In this document: in pieces, positions 18,756 to 26,781 of the stretch
How the letters are laid out: every line of letters starts with the position of its first letter
Numbering within the stretch: position 1 is the first letter of the stretch
Origin: Pseudogemmobacter hezensis
Lineage (GTDB): Bacteria > Pseudomonadota > Alphaproteobacteria > Rhodobacterales > Rhodobacteraceae
Direction of reading: 5' to 3'
DNA length: 64,000 nucleotides
Assembly: GCF_013155295.1 (NCBI RefSeq)
Contig: NZ_JABJXT010000007.1
Span: forward strand, 1-64,000
Translations under genes and position numbers: made by a program
The notes under the pieces: model-generated
What the model was told of the DNA's origin: nothing
Seen by the model: only the letters and a program-made list of their open reading frames with translations
Databases searched by the model: none

Positions 18756-19365
18756 ATTTTCGCCATAAAACCTGGCGGATCGTCTCTGAAAGAATTGCAA
18801 TATCGTAGCAAAGACTGCGCTTGTCACGGTAAATCAGATCAAGGCGTGCCTTTCTGGGCACGCAGCGCGTGGCGTAAACGTGATTTGTCTCTGCCCGGCT
18901 TTTGCAGCGTGTCAGCAGCCATGCTTCATGATGATGGAAATGCAGCGTCGCCAGACCTGTCAGACCGGGGCGGCATTGCAGCACCTCGGCGTAAAGCTCG
19001 GGAAAGCTGTCGGTATACTGGCGCAGCGGCGGGCGGGGGCCGACGATGCTCATATCCCCTTTCAGGATGTTCCAGATCTGCGGGATCTCATCCAGGCGAT
19101 AGCGGCGCAAAATCCGCCCCTCGGGGGTGATGCGCGAGGTTTTGTCGCCGCCCGAGACGCCGCTGTCAGCATCAGAAACCGTCATGGTGCGGAATTTCCA
19201 AAGCATGAAGGGCTGATCAGGGGTTTTCATCCGCTCGGCCACGTAGAAAATCGGTCTGCCGGAACGGATCAGGATCCAGGCCGCAATCAGCAGGCTGGGG
19301 ATCAGCAACAGTATTCCCGCAAACAGCGCCAGGATAACGTCAAAGAGCCGTTTGCTAAAACACAT
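18756..19365 (-). CDS. Small-form bacterial sugar (phosphoglycosyl) transferase
   Basis: About 203 residues; the stop lies at 18754-18756. It is a monotopic phosphoglycosyl transferase that moves a phospho-sugar from UDP-sugar to undecaprenyl phosphate. It has the KRLFDVILALFAGILLL re-entrant helix at the start, WKFRTM, and the RLDEIPQIWNILKGDMS/VGPRP block followed by RPGLTGLA. It is the short PglC-like form lacking the large N-terminal domains of WcaJ/WbaP. The start at 19365 is preferred because it lies 7 bases after the stop of the upstream epimerase gene. Together with the CapD-type enzyme it could start repeat-unit synthesis. Confidence 0.88.
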
Positions 19366-19372
19366 CCGTAGA

Positions 19373-20365
19373 TCAGGTCCCGCCAGTCTGAAACAATGCA
19401 TTGCGCTCGGCGATCAGCTGTTTTGCATTCGCCGCCGGCATTTGAAGTAACCCTTGCAACCGGGTCGTGTCCAGCACCGCTGATGCGGTGACGGCGGGAT
19501 TTGGCGGCGCCCATTCCCAGGCAATGCCTGAAAGCCGCAGCAGTTCGGCCATGCCAAGGGGCGGGGATTGTGCGAAATTGATCACATCGGGCAGGTTCTG
19601 CCCTGCGGCTATGCGCTGCAACAATGCGACCAGGCTTTGCGCAAAGGTGATCGGCCCGATCCACGAGCGTAGGGGGCCACGGGCCAGGGGGGCGGGCCCG
19701 TCCTCGCCTGTTTCACCTGGCACCGGGTCCAGGCGTATGGGCGCGACGACACCCTTGCCCAGCAGCGCATCCGCGCCGATCAGATTGCCAAGCCGCAAGA
19801 TCGTCAGCCCTTGCGCGATTCCGCGATCACCGTCGCGCAGCAGGCCTTCAGTCTGATATTTCGCCGCACCATAAGGGTTTGCGGGGCAGGGGGCGTCGGT
19901 TTCCCGCGCAGCCCCTGGGCCAGGCGCATAGATGGCGGCCGTTGAGATATGCACCACATGGCGCACCGCATTCTGGGCGCAGGCTGCAATCACAGCGGCG
20001 ATCAGCGCCGGGTTGCGCCCTGGCTCTTTTGCCCCGGTCGTGCCGGCCAGATGCAGCAAAATGGCACCGCGGGGCCATTCGGGCGCGGGCTCTGCACCGA
20101 TATCCCAGCGGATATGCCTTGCTGCGCCGCCTGTGGTCTTGCCCGCGATGTCGGGCAGCGCCCCGCCACGTGACGACCAAAGAAAGCTCAGGCCTGTTTC
20201 GTCCTCGCCCAATCCTGCCAGGCCAAGGGCCCGGCGCAACACGTTGGCCACCCGACCCGAGGCCCCGGTCACCACCACGGGAACCACCACGGGAGGCAGC
20301 GGCGCAGGACCCGGCGGCAAAGGCAGGTGCGATGAAAGCAGCTTATGTGGTGCAGCCAATGTCAC
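19373..20365 (-). CDS. NAD(P)-dependent epimerase/dehydratase (extended SDR)
   Basis: A 330-residue extended short-chain dehydrogenase. It has a nucleotide-binding VVVTGASGRVANVLRR motif near residue 30, HISTAAIYAPG with the catalytic serine/threonine, and NPYGAAKYQTE with the Tyr-x3-Lys pair. Such proteins (GalE/PglF-like or 4-ketoreductases) modify the C4 position of nucleotide- or lipid-linked sugars. The first ~28 residues are a proline-rich leader, so the true start might be later. It is immediately upstream of the phosphoglycosyl transferase, which fits a role in exopolysaccharide precursor synthesis; the substrate is not known. Confidence 0.8.
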   Translation of the reverse strand: MTLAAPHKLLSSHLPLPPGPAPLPPVVVPVVVTGASGRVANVLRRALGLAGLGEDETGLSFLWSSRGGALPDIAGKTTGGAARHIRWDIGAEPAPEWPRGAILLHLAGTTGAKEPGRNPALIAAVIAACAQNAVRHVVHISTAAIYAPGPGAARETDAPCPANPYGAAKYQTEGLLRDGDRGIAQGLTILRLGNLIGADALLGKGVVAPIRLDPVPGETGEDGPAPLARGPLRSWIGPITFAQSLVALLQRIAAGQNLPDVINFAQSPPLGMAELLRLSGIAWEWAPPNPAVTASAVLDTTRLQGLLQMPAANAKQLIAERNALFQTGGT

Positions 20366-20416
20366 GCCCCCCTTTGTTTTTTTGTGCCGATTTCGGCGCG
20401 GTGCCGATGCAGGTGA

Positions 20417-20444
20417 TTGACCGCAGCCGCCCGCAGTCTATGTT
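20417..20444 (+). promoter_or_regulatory. Candidate promoter for the Wza-like gene
   Basis: TTGACC (20417-20422) and TATGTT (20439-20444) are separated by 16 bases in the gap between the divergent epimerase and export genes. It lies about 80 bases upstream of the start codon. Confidence 0.45.
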
Positions 20445-20524
20445 TCTGCGAAACGCGCTGTCTGTATATGGGGATATCCGGACAGGCGCGAGACCGGGTT
20501 TTCAGGCTGCCGCCGGAGATATTT

Positions 20525-21652
20525 ATGCGTTCCTCTGCCTTCTTGCGGCTGCTTGTTGCAGCAGCTGTTTCTGTGTCGCTTGCTGCCTGCAACAGCCCCC
20601 GTGGGGCCGGAAAGGCCAGTGAGATCCTCAAAGGGGCCGATGCAGAGGATGCAGATTTCCAGGTTGTCAGCGTCTCGCGCAGCTCTGTCGCGCAGGTTTC
20701 GGCCTGGCCCGGTCTGGGCGGGGGCGCGGCCACCAATGGCTGGATCGCCCGCAAGCGCGGCCCCGCCGGGGCGACGATCCAGGCGGGCGACAAGATCGAT
20801 CTGACCATCTGGGAGACGGGTGATGTCACCCTGCTTTCGCAGCCCGGGCAAAAGGTCGTGGCTTTGCCGGGGCTGACCGTTTCGCCCGATGGCGCGGTGT
20901 TCCTGCCCTTCGTCGAGAAGGTCTATATCGGCAATATGACCCCCGATGAGGCCCGGGCGGCGGTGCAAAAGCGGCTGGATGAGGTGATGCCCTCGGCCCA
21001 GGTGCTGATCGCGCATCAGCCCGGCCATCGTCAGACCGTCGATCTGGTCAGCGGCGTCAATGCGCCCGGCAGCTATCCGATGCCCAGCCGCGATTTCACC
21101 GTGCTGGGGCTGATCGCGCTTGGCGGCGGTATTCCGGCCGGGCTGGAAAACCCCAATGTGCGGCTGATGCGCGACGGCAAGCTTTACGGCATCTCGGCCG
21201 ACCGGCTGATGAAGGATCCGTCGCAGGACACCACTTTGCGCGGCGGCGACAAGGTCTATGTCGAATCGGATGAGCGCTATTTCATCGCGCTTGGGGCCTC
21301 GGGGCGCGAATCACAGGTGGCGTTCAACCAGGACCGGATCTCGGCGCTTGAGGCCCTGTCGCTGACCGGCGGCCTGAATGATGCCCGCGCCGACGCCAAA
21401 GGCGTGCTGATTCTGCGCAACTATCCGGGCAATGCGCTGCGCGCTGACGGGACGGGGCCGGAAAAGCAGCGGGTGGTCTTTGCCATTGATCTGACCTCGG
21501 CGGATGGGTTGTTCTCGGCGGGGCAATTCTACATCCAGAACAAGGATGTGGTTGTGGTTGCAGAAAGCCCGATCGGCACCGCGACCTCGATCATCAGTCT
21601 GACGGCTGGCCTGATGGGGATCGGTCGCGCAGCCCAGGCCATGACCGACTGA
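20525..21652 (+). CDS. Wza/BexD-type polysaccharide export outer-membrane lipoprotein
   Basis: A 375-residue export lipoprotein with signal peptide ending LAAC (lipidated cysteine 22). It contains the poly-export domain (LTIWETGDVTLLSQPGQ...VSPDGAVFLPFVEKVYIGNMTPDEARAAV) followed by SLBB-type ligand-binding repeats (GVNAPGSYPMP, GASGRESQVAF). These form the ring channel through which capsule or exopolysaccharide leaves the cell. The ATG at 20525 has a GGAG site. It is transcribed divergently from the sugar-modifying genes. No Wzc kinase, Wzx flippase or Wzy polymerase is seen beside it. Confidence 0.9.
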   Translation: MRSSAFLRLLVAAAVSVSLAACNSPRGAGKASEILKGADAEDADFQVVSVSRSSVAQVSAWPGLGGGAATNGWIARKRGPAGATIQAGDKIDLTIWETGDVTLLSQPGQKVVALPGLTVSPDGAVFLPFVEKVYIGNMTPDEARAAVQKRLDEVMPSAQVLIAHQPGHRQTVDLVSGVNAPGSYPMPSRDFTVLGLIALGGGIPAGLENPNVRLMRDGKLYGISADRLMKDPSQDTTLRGGDKVYVESDERYFIALGASGRESQVAFNQDRISALEALSLTGGLNDARADAKGVLILRNYPGNALRADGTGPEKQRVVFAIDLTSADGLFSAGQFYIQNKDVVVVAESPIGTATSIISLTAGLMGIGRAAQAMTD

Positions 21653-21664
21653 GGCCTCTCTCTG

Positions 21665-21698
21665 CCCGGATCCGGGGCGCTTATTGCGGGCGCCCCGG
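21665..21698. terminator. GC-rich hairpin after the export gene
   Basis: CCGGGGCGC (21672-21680) pairs with GCGCCCCGG (21690-21698); an overlapping palindrome CCCGGATCCGGG occupies 21665-21676. No clear T run follows on either strand, so an intrinsic-terminator function is only possible. Confidence 0.4.
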
Positions 21699-21771
21699 TA
21701 ATTGATTCTCCCGGCTGCAACATGCTGAATTTATTAAAAATTTTGAAGATGGGCGACTGAGGCTTTTGCTC

Positions 21772-22254
21772 TCAGCCGTCCTGTTCCAGCCGCGCCCGCA
21801 TCTCGCGCAGCACCGGCAGCACAGCGCGGACCCGGTCATGGCCAAGCGCCTCGACCACCTCAGCGATCATCGGTGTGACCGCCTGAACTGCGGCATCCCG
21901 CGCCGCCCGGCCCGCCGGGCTGATCGCCACGAATTTGCGCCGCGCATCATCCCAGTCGGGGCGGATATGGATATGCCCGGCCCATTCCAGCCGCGCCAGC
22001 GTATTGGTCATCGCGCCGCGCGTGACGTGAAAGGCCCGCGCCAGCTGGGCGGGGGTGCGCTCATCCTGGATGCGGGCCAGATGGTTCAGCACCGAGAACT
22101 GCGACAGCTCCATCCCCTTGGGCAGCGCCTTTGAGATGCGGTTGCGGGCCAGCTGATCGGTCATGAACAACTCGCCAAACAGCGCGACCGCGATATCGAC
22201 GGAACTGCCGGCCGAATTTCCCGCCGTGGCGCTGTCGGGACGTTCCTGGCTCAT
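21772..22254 (-). CDS. MarR-family transcriptional regulator
   Basis: A 160-residue winged-helix regulator. The DNA-binding part reads MELSQFSVLNHLARIQDERTPAQLARAFHVTRGAMTNTLARLEWAGHIHIRPDWDDARRKFVAIS, a classical MarR helix-turn-helix plus wing. N- and C-terminal helices would form the dimer interface. It overlaps the nitrilase-family gene by four bases (ATGA), so it is the last gene of a comF-grxC-nit-marR transcript. The effector and targets are unknown. Confidence 0.9.
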   Translation of the reverse strand: MSQERPDSATAGNSAGSSVDIAVALFGELFMTDQLARNRISKALPKGMELSQFSVLNHLARIQDERTPAQLARAFHVTRGAMTNTLARLEWAGHIHIRPDWDDARRKFVAISPAGRAARDAAVQAVTPMIAEVVEALGHDRVRAVLPVLREMRARLEQDG

Positions 22255-23162
22255 GCAGTGTCGCCGTCAGGGCGGCCGTCAGAGCAGCCGTCTGGGGCTG
22301 TGAAGGCGCGATCATGGGTGATCGCAGGCACCCGGCCACGCGCCCGCCCGACCTGGGCCAGATCCAGATCGACCAGCGTCACCCCAGGCTCTGTGCCGCC
22401 ATCGGCCAGCACCTCGCCCCAGGGCGCAATCGCCAGCGAGTGGCCCCAGGTGCGACGACCGCGGCCATGGGCCTCACGGTGGAAGCCGGTCTGCGCCGGG
22501 GCCAGCACGAAGCAGCCATTCTCAATCGCGCGGGCGCGCAAAAGCACCTCCCAATGGGCGCGGCCTGTGGTGTCGTTGAAGGCGGCAGGCACCGTCAGGA
22601 TCTGCGCGCCGCCCTGGGCCAGGCTGCGGAAGAGATGCGGGAAGCGCAGATCATAGCAGACCGCCATGCCGACCCGGCCAAAGCTGGTATCGGCGACGAC
22701 GGCCGCCTCGCCCGGGCGGTAAGCGGCGCTTTCGCGATAGACCTCTGTCTCTGAGACATTCACATCAAACATGTGAATTTTGTCATAACGCGCAAGGATT
22801 TCCCCATCGGGCCCGATCAGGAACGAGCGATTGGCGAAACGCCCATCCGCATCCCCGGTCAACAGCCCCAATGAGCCGATCAGCAGATGCTTCCCGGCCT
22901 CTTTCGCGGCCTGGCGCAGCGCCTGCAGCGTCAGGTCATCGGCCTCATGGCGATAGACGCTGCCCTGATGCGTGCGGGACGAGGACAGGCAATTCGTCAT
23001 CTCGGGTGTCAGAATGAAATTGGCCCCCGAGGCGACGGCGGTGCGAAACATCCCCAGCACCTGGCGCAGATTTTCATCCGGATCATCCGAGACATTCAGC
23101 TGGATAAGCGCCGCCCGCAGCGGCTGCTCAGGCGTTTGTGCGGGGGGGAAGCTGTCGGCCAT
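22251..23162 (-). CDS. Carbon-nitrogen hydrolase, Nit2-like (omega-amidase/deaminated glutathione amidase type)
   Basis: A 303-residue nitrilase-superfamily hydrolase. The catalytic triad is visible: Glu in ILTPEMTN, Lys in RYDKIHMFDV and Cys in VGMAVCYDLRFPHL. The KIHMFDVNV and CYDLRFPHLFR context is the Nit1/Nit2 branch, which repairs deaminated glutathione or cleaves alpha-keto amides. Placement next to a glutaredoxin gene fits a thiol-repair role. It overlaps marR at its 3' end and starts at the base where the grxC stop codon ends. Confidence 0.9.
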   Translation of the reverse strand: MADSFPPAQTPEQPLRAALIQLNVSDDPDENLRQVLGMFRTAVASGANFILTPEMTNCLSSSRTHQGSVYRHEADDLTLQALRQAAKEAGKHLLIGSLGLLTGDADGRFANRSFLIGPDGEILARYDKIHMFDVNVSETEVYRESAAYRPGEAAVVADTSFGRVGMAVCYDLRFPHLFRSLAQGGAQILTVPAAFNDTTGRAHWEVLLRARAIENGCFVLAPAQTGFHREAHGRGRRTWGHSLAIAPWGEVLADGGTEPGVTLVDLDLAQVGRARGRVPAITHDRAFTAPDGCSDGRPDGDTA

Positions 23163-23419
23163 CAGTCGGCCAGCAGGGCATCAAGCCTGCCCTCATGTTC
23201 CAGCGCATGCAGATCATCCGAGCCGCCGACATGGGTCTCGCCGATGAAAATCTGCGGCACGCTGCGCCGTCCGGCGGCGCGATTGGTCATCGCCAGCCGC
23301 AGATCGGGGTCACGGCTGACATCGATCTCGGTGAAATTCACGCCCTTTTTGGTCAAAAGCCGTTTGGCGGCCAGGCAATAGGGGCAGGTGGGGGTGGTAT
23401 AGATCTCGACGTTGCGCAT
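23162..23419 (-). CDS. grxC: Glutaredoxin 3
   Basis: An 85-residue dithiol glutaredoxin with the active site CPYC at residues 12-15, the cis-proline segment RRSVPQIFIGETHVGG and a C-terminal DDLHALEHEGRLD. It reduces protein disulfides with glutathione in the cytoplasm. It is preceded by comF (36-base gap) and followed by the nitrilase-family gene with a one-base overlap. Confidence 0.95.
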   Translation of the reverse strand: MRNVEIYTTPTCPYCLAAKRLLTKKGVNFTEIDVSRDPDLRLAMTNRAAGRRSVPQIFIGETHVGGSDDLHALEHEGRLDALLAD

Positions 23420-23455
23420 GGCTGATCCCTTGTTCGCGGGTGGAACTATAGGGAT

Positions 23456-24259
23456 TTAGGCATCTTTCGCAACGCGTGCGAGAGCAAGGACAGAAACCCG
23501 GGCTGCACCGGCTGCATGGCAGGCGGCGGCGGCGGCAGTAAAACTGGCGCCCGAGGTCATCACATCATCAACCAAAAGCACCGCCCGCCCCTGTATCCGT
23601 GTCGCCTGGCGGGGGGCGATGGTGATCGCGCCCTCCAGCGCGGCGAAACGCGCCTCACGCGTGCGGCCCTCCTGGCTGCCCGTGGCCCGGGCGCGGATCA
23701 AAAGATCGGGGCAATGGTCCAGGCCAACGCGCTGCGCCAGCCCCGCAGACAACAGCGCCGCCTGGTTGAACTGACGCCGGAAAAGCCGCCAGCGATGCAG
23801 CGGCATCGGCGCGATCAGCATCCCGCCCGTCAGCAGCGGGCCCGCCGCCCGCGCCAGCCAGCCCGCCATCGGCTGCGCCAGATCCAGCCGGTCACCACGT
23901 TTCAGCGCCAGCACCAGGCTGCGCCCCTTGTCGCGGTAAAGCATCACCGCACGCCCCGCCTGCCAGTTGCGGTCTGTGGCGTGGCAGTCTTCGCAGCGCA
24001 GATCGGCGGCCTGGCTGGCGCTGTCATCGGCAACCGGGGTGCCGCAAAGATGACAACAGGGCCCGGTGATAAAGGGCGTATCCCGCCAGCAGCTGCCGCA
24101 AAGCCCGAAATCAGACGAGACCAGCGCCCCGCAACTGATGCATTGCGGCGGATAGACCGCCCGGATCGCCCCAAGCGCCACCGCCTGTGCCAGCCTCCAG
24201 CCGCGGGCCCGCGCAAGGCTGCCACCAAAAGCCTTGCGGTCAGACCGCCCGGTCAGCAC
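23456..24259 (-). CDS. comF: ComF-family double zinc ribbon/phosphoribosyltransferase-like protein
   Basis: A 267-residue protein of the ComF/GntX family. It has an N-terminal cysteine-rich part (CISCGALVSSDFGLCGSC, CCHLCG, CEDC) and a C-terminal PRTase fold with the VLLVDDVMTSGAS phosphate-binding motif. ComF is linked to DNA uptake in competent bacteria. No ATG lies in frame near the start; I chose GTG 24259, since further upstream the frame runs into the divergent methyltransferase gene and loses homology. An AGGAGG lies upstream but at poor spacing. Confidence 0.85.
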   Translation of the reverse strand: MLTGRSDRKAFGGSLARARGWRLAQAVALGAIRAVYPPQCISCGALVSSDFGLCGSCWRDTPFITGPCCHLCGTPVADDSASQAADLRCEDCHATDRNWQAGRAVMLYRDKGRSLVLALKRGDRLDLAQPMAGWLARAAGPLLTGGMLIAPMPLHRWRLFRRQFNQAALLSAGLAQRVGLDHCPDLLIRARATGSQEGRTREARFAALEGAITIAPRQATRIQGRAVLLVDDVMTSGASFTAAAAACHAAGAARVSVLALARVAKDA

Positions 24260-24310
24260 TGCCGTTTCAGCGCTTGCATCTTTCCATCCGCCTCCTATTT
24301 TCCGACCATC

Positions 24311-25132
24311 ATGTCCGCACCCATTCTGACCGACCGCACCGCCCTGGACCTGCATCGCGCCCGCGCGGCCAGGACGGCGCAGCCTGCCTTCTTCCTGCTC
24401 GAAGAGGCCGCCGATGAGATCAAGGAAAGACTGGATTCGGTTAACAGAAGGTTTACGGACCCGGTTCTCCTGAGCGGATTTCCCGATTTCTGGGCCGATG
24501 CCCTGCCTGGCATCGCCCATAGCCCCGATCGCCCGCTGCTTGCGCTGCGCCCGGGCGCCCATGATGCGGTGATCCATGCGATGACGCTGCATTGGGCCGA
24601 TGATCCGGTCGGGCAGATGGTGCAGGCCTTCCGGGCGCTGCGCCCCGACGGGCTGTTTCTGGCGCTGATGTTTGGCGGCCAGACCCTGCATGAGCTGCGG
24701 GCCTGTCTGGCCGAGGCCGAGGCAGAGGTCAGCGGCGGTCTTTCCCCGCGCATCCTGCCGATGGCCGAGATCCGCGATCTGGGGGCGCTGTTGCAACGGG
24801 CGGGCTTTGCGCTGCCGGTGGCCGACAGTTTCACCCGCAAGGTGGCCTACCGCGATATTTTCCACCTGATGGCCGATCTCAGGGCCATGGGCGAGACCAA
24901 CGCCCTGGCGGCCCGGCTGCGCCGCCCGACCTCGCGGGCGCTGTTTTTGCGGGCCGGCCAGATCTACCGGCAGAATTTCCCAGCTGAGGGCGGCCGGATC
25001 GAGGCGACATTCGAGGTGATCTGCCTGACCGGCTGGACCCCGCATGAAAGCCAGCAAAAGCCGCTGCGCCCCGGCTCTGCCAGCGCCCGCCTTGCCGATG
25101 CGCTGAACGCGACCGAACAGCGCCTGCCCTGA
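24311..25132 (+). CDS. NDUFAF5/BioC-like class I methyltransferase-family protein with degenerate SAM motif
   Basis: A 273-residue protein. The second half of the methyltransferase fold is clear (HDAVIHAMTLHWADDPVGQMVQAFRALRPDGLFLALMFGGQTLHELR; LSPRILPMAEIRDLGALLQRAGFALPVAD). However, the glycine-rich SAM-binding motif I expected after residue ~55 is replaced by FTDPVLLSGFPDFWADAL with no DxGxGxG. Related mitochondrial NDUFAF5 acts in complex I assembly as a hydroxylase rather than a methyltransferase, so a similar role is possible. The gene is divergent from comF and upstream of hemH. No ribosome site is seen before ATG 24311. Confidence 0.8.
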   Translation: MSAPILTDRTALDLHRARAARTAQPAFFLLEEAADEIKERLDSVNRRFTDPVLLSGFPDFWADALPGIAHSPDRPLLALRPGAHDAVIHAMTLHWADDPVGQMVQAFRALRPDGLFLALMFGGQTLHELRACLAEAEAEVSGGLSPRILPMAEIRDLGALLQRAGFALPVADSFTRKVAYRDIFHLMADLRAMGETNALAARLRRPTSRALFLRAGQIYRQNFPAEGGRIEATFEVICLTGWTPHESQQKPLRPGSASARLADALNATEQRLP

Positions 25133-25243
25133 GTTCGGCGCAGATTTACGCAGTTCCGCCGGGGCGCTTGCGACAACGCGGGAACTTGACCCCCGCGTTC
25201 CAGCCTGTATCCCGGTCACGCCACCACACAGGGGAGCGGATTT

Positions 25244-26299
25244 ATGAGCGATGCAGCAGGAACCGGCACCGGAAACGGGCTTCCTCCGAACCACCCGCAG
25301 ACGGGGGCGCGGAAAATCGGCGTGCTGATTGCCAATCTCGGCACGCCTGACGGCTATGATTACTGGTCGATGCGCCGCTATCTGAATGAGTTCCTCTCGG
25401 ACAAGCGGGTGATCGACTATCCGGCCTGGAAATGGCAGCCCCTGCTGCAGACGGTGATCCTGACCAAGCGCCCCTTCACCTCGGGCGCGAATTACAAGCT
25501 GATCTGGGATGAAGAGCGCAATGAATCGCCCCTGATGACGATCACCAAAGCACAGACGGCGGCGCTGTCGGCCGCGCTGACAGAGCGGTATGGTGATCGC
25601 GTCGTGGTCGATTTCTGCATGCGCTATGGCAATCCCTCGACCGAAGAAAAGGTAAAGGCGCTGATCGCCCAGGGCTGCACGAAAATCGTATTCATGCCGC
25701 TTTATCCGCAATATGCGGGCGCGACCTCGGCCACTGCAAATGACCAGTTCTTCCGCGCGCTGATGCAGGAAAAGCGCCAGCCCGCAGTGCGCATCGTGCC
25801 GGAATATTTCGACAATCCGCTTTACATCGAGGCGCTGGCCGGATCGGTGACCCGGGCTTACGCGGCGCTGGATCATCGCCCTGATCTGCTGGTGGCCAGC
25901 TATCACGGCATGCCCAAACGCTATGTCCAGGAGGGCGACCCCTATTATTGCCAGTGCCGCAAAACCTCACGCCTGCTGCGTGAGCGGCTGGGCTGGGGCG
26001 AGGATGATCTGCATACCAGCTTCCAGTCTGTTTTCGGCACCGAGGAATGGCTGCGTCCCTATACGGTCGAATATGTGGCCGAGCTGGCAAAGGCAGGCAA
26101 GAAACGTATCGCGGTGATCGCGCCCGCCTTTTCCGCCGATTGTATCGAGACGCTGGAAGAGATTCAGGGCGAGATCCAGGAGGCTTTCACCCATGCCGGG
26201 GGCGAGCGCTTTACCTATATTCCCTGCCTCAATGACGATGCCGCGCATATCCACGCGCTGACCGAGGTGATCGCGGCGAATCTGGCTGGCTGGATCTGA
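25244..26299 (+). CDS. hemH: Ferrochelatase (protoheme ferro-lyase)
   Basis: A 351-residue enzyme that inserts Fe2+ into protoporphyrin IX, the last step of heme synthesis. Family landmarks are IGVLIANLGTPDGYDYWSMRRYLNEFLSD, FCMRYGNPS, MPLYPQYAGAT, SYHGMPKRYV and the C-terminal VIAPAFSADCIETLEEI. The Gly-Asn-Pro and His/Glu metal-site contexts are intact. A GGGAG ribosome site precedes ATG 25244. It faces a tiny secreted protein gene on the other strand. Confidence 0.97.
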   Translation: MSDAAGTGTGNGLPPNHPQTGARKIGVLIANLGTPDGYDYWSMRRYLNEFLSDKRVIDYPAWKWQPLLQTVILTKRPFTSGANYKLIWDEERNESPLMTITKAQTAALSAALTERYGDRVVVDFCMRYGNPSTEEKVKALIAQGCTKIVFMPLYPQYAGATSATANDQFFRALMQEKRQPAVRIVPEYFDNPLYIEALAGSVTRAYAALDHRPDLLVASYHGMPKRYVQEGDPYYCQCRKTSRLLRERLGWGEDDLHTSFQSVFGTEEWLRPYTVEYVAELAKAGKKRIAVIAPAFSADCIETLEEIQGEIQEAFTHAGGERFTYIPCLNDDAAHIHALTEVIAANLAGWI

Positions 26300-26400
26300 A
26301 AAGGGGCCAGATCTGAGGCGGTCCAGACATGAGGCAGCCTCGATCAATCGTCCCAGATCAACTGGCTCAGATAACCCGCTTACATCACCGGGCTGAAACG

Positions 26401-26431
26401 AAAAGAGGACGGCAGATGATCTGCCGTCCTC
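26401..26431 (-). terminator. Intrinsic terminator after the small GGVLVP protein
   Basis: GAGGACGGCAG (26405-26415) pairs with CTGCCGTCCTC (26421-26431) around a five-base loop. On the minus strand it is followed by TTTTC. It may also stop hemH transcripts coming from the other side. Confidence 0.85.
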
Positions 26432-26459
26432 CTGAATTTCTGGCAGCAGAAATCTGCAA

Positions 26460-26636
26460 TCAGCTTGCGACAGCAGCTGCAACAACGACCAGAAGCAGCA
26501 GCGGAACCAGGACGCCGCCCGAGGACGAGGTCGAAGCTTTCACAACTTCCGGATCCATGCGGGGCTCAACAACGCCGCCAGCAAAAGCCGACGAAGCAGC
26601 AACCGAAAGTGCAGCAGCAAGCGCGATTTTTTTCAT
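26460..26636 (-). CDS. Small secreted or membrane protein, GGVLVP family (paralogue B)
   Basis: A 58-residue protein with a signal peptide (MKKIALAAALSVAASSAFA, cleavage before GG), a short charged linker (EPRMDPEVVKAS) and STSSSGGVLVPLLLLVVVAAAVAS, a hydrophobic tail that could anchor in a membrane. It is related to the 65-residue protein at 13294-13491 over almost its whole length. It has a GGAG ribosome site and its own terminator and lies tail to tail with hemH. Function unknown; the hemH neighbourhood alone does not make it a heme protein, and no heme-binding motif is visible. Confidence 0.75.
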   Translation of the reverse strand: MKKIALAAALSVAASSAFAGGVVEPRMDPEVVKASTSSSGGVLVPLLLLVVVAAAVAS

Positions 26637-26710
26637 TCCAGTATCTCCAGTTACAGCGTGCCGCATAATTCGCAGAGGTCACGACACGCACCCAAGTGTC
26701 CTCGTAAGCA

Positions 26711-26722
26711 CTGGTTAACCAG
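26711..26722. repeat. Perfect 12-bp palindrome upstream of the small protein gene
   Basis: CTGGTTAACCAG is its own reverse complement. It lies 75 bases upstream of the start codon at 26636, where an operator or promoter part could be. Confidence 0.5.
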
Positions 26723-26781
26723 CAGGCCTGGGAAAAAGCAATTCGCCACGAAGCTGCCGCAAACGGGCCGTTAACTCTTCG

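Noticed and set aside
24260-25906. Long N-terminal extension of the comF frame
   Set aside because: It runs antisense through the methyltransferase-like gene and into hemH; real ComF homology begins near 24259.
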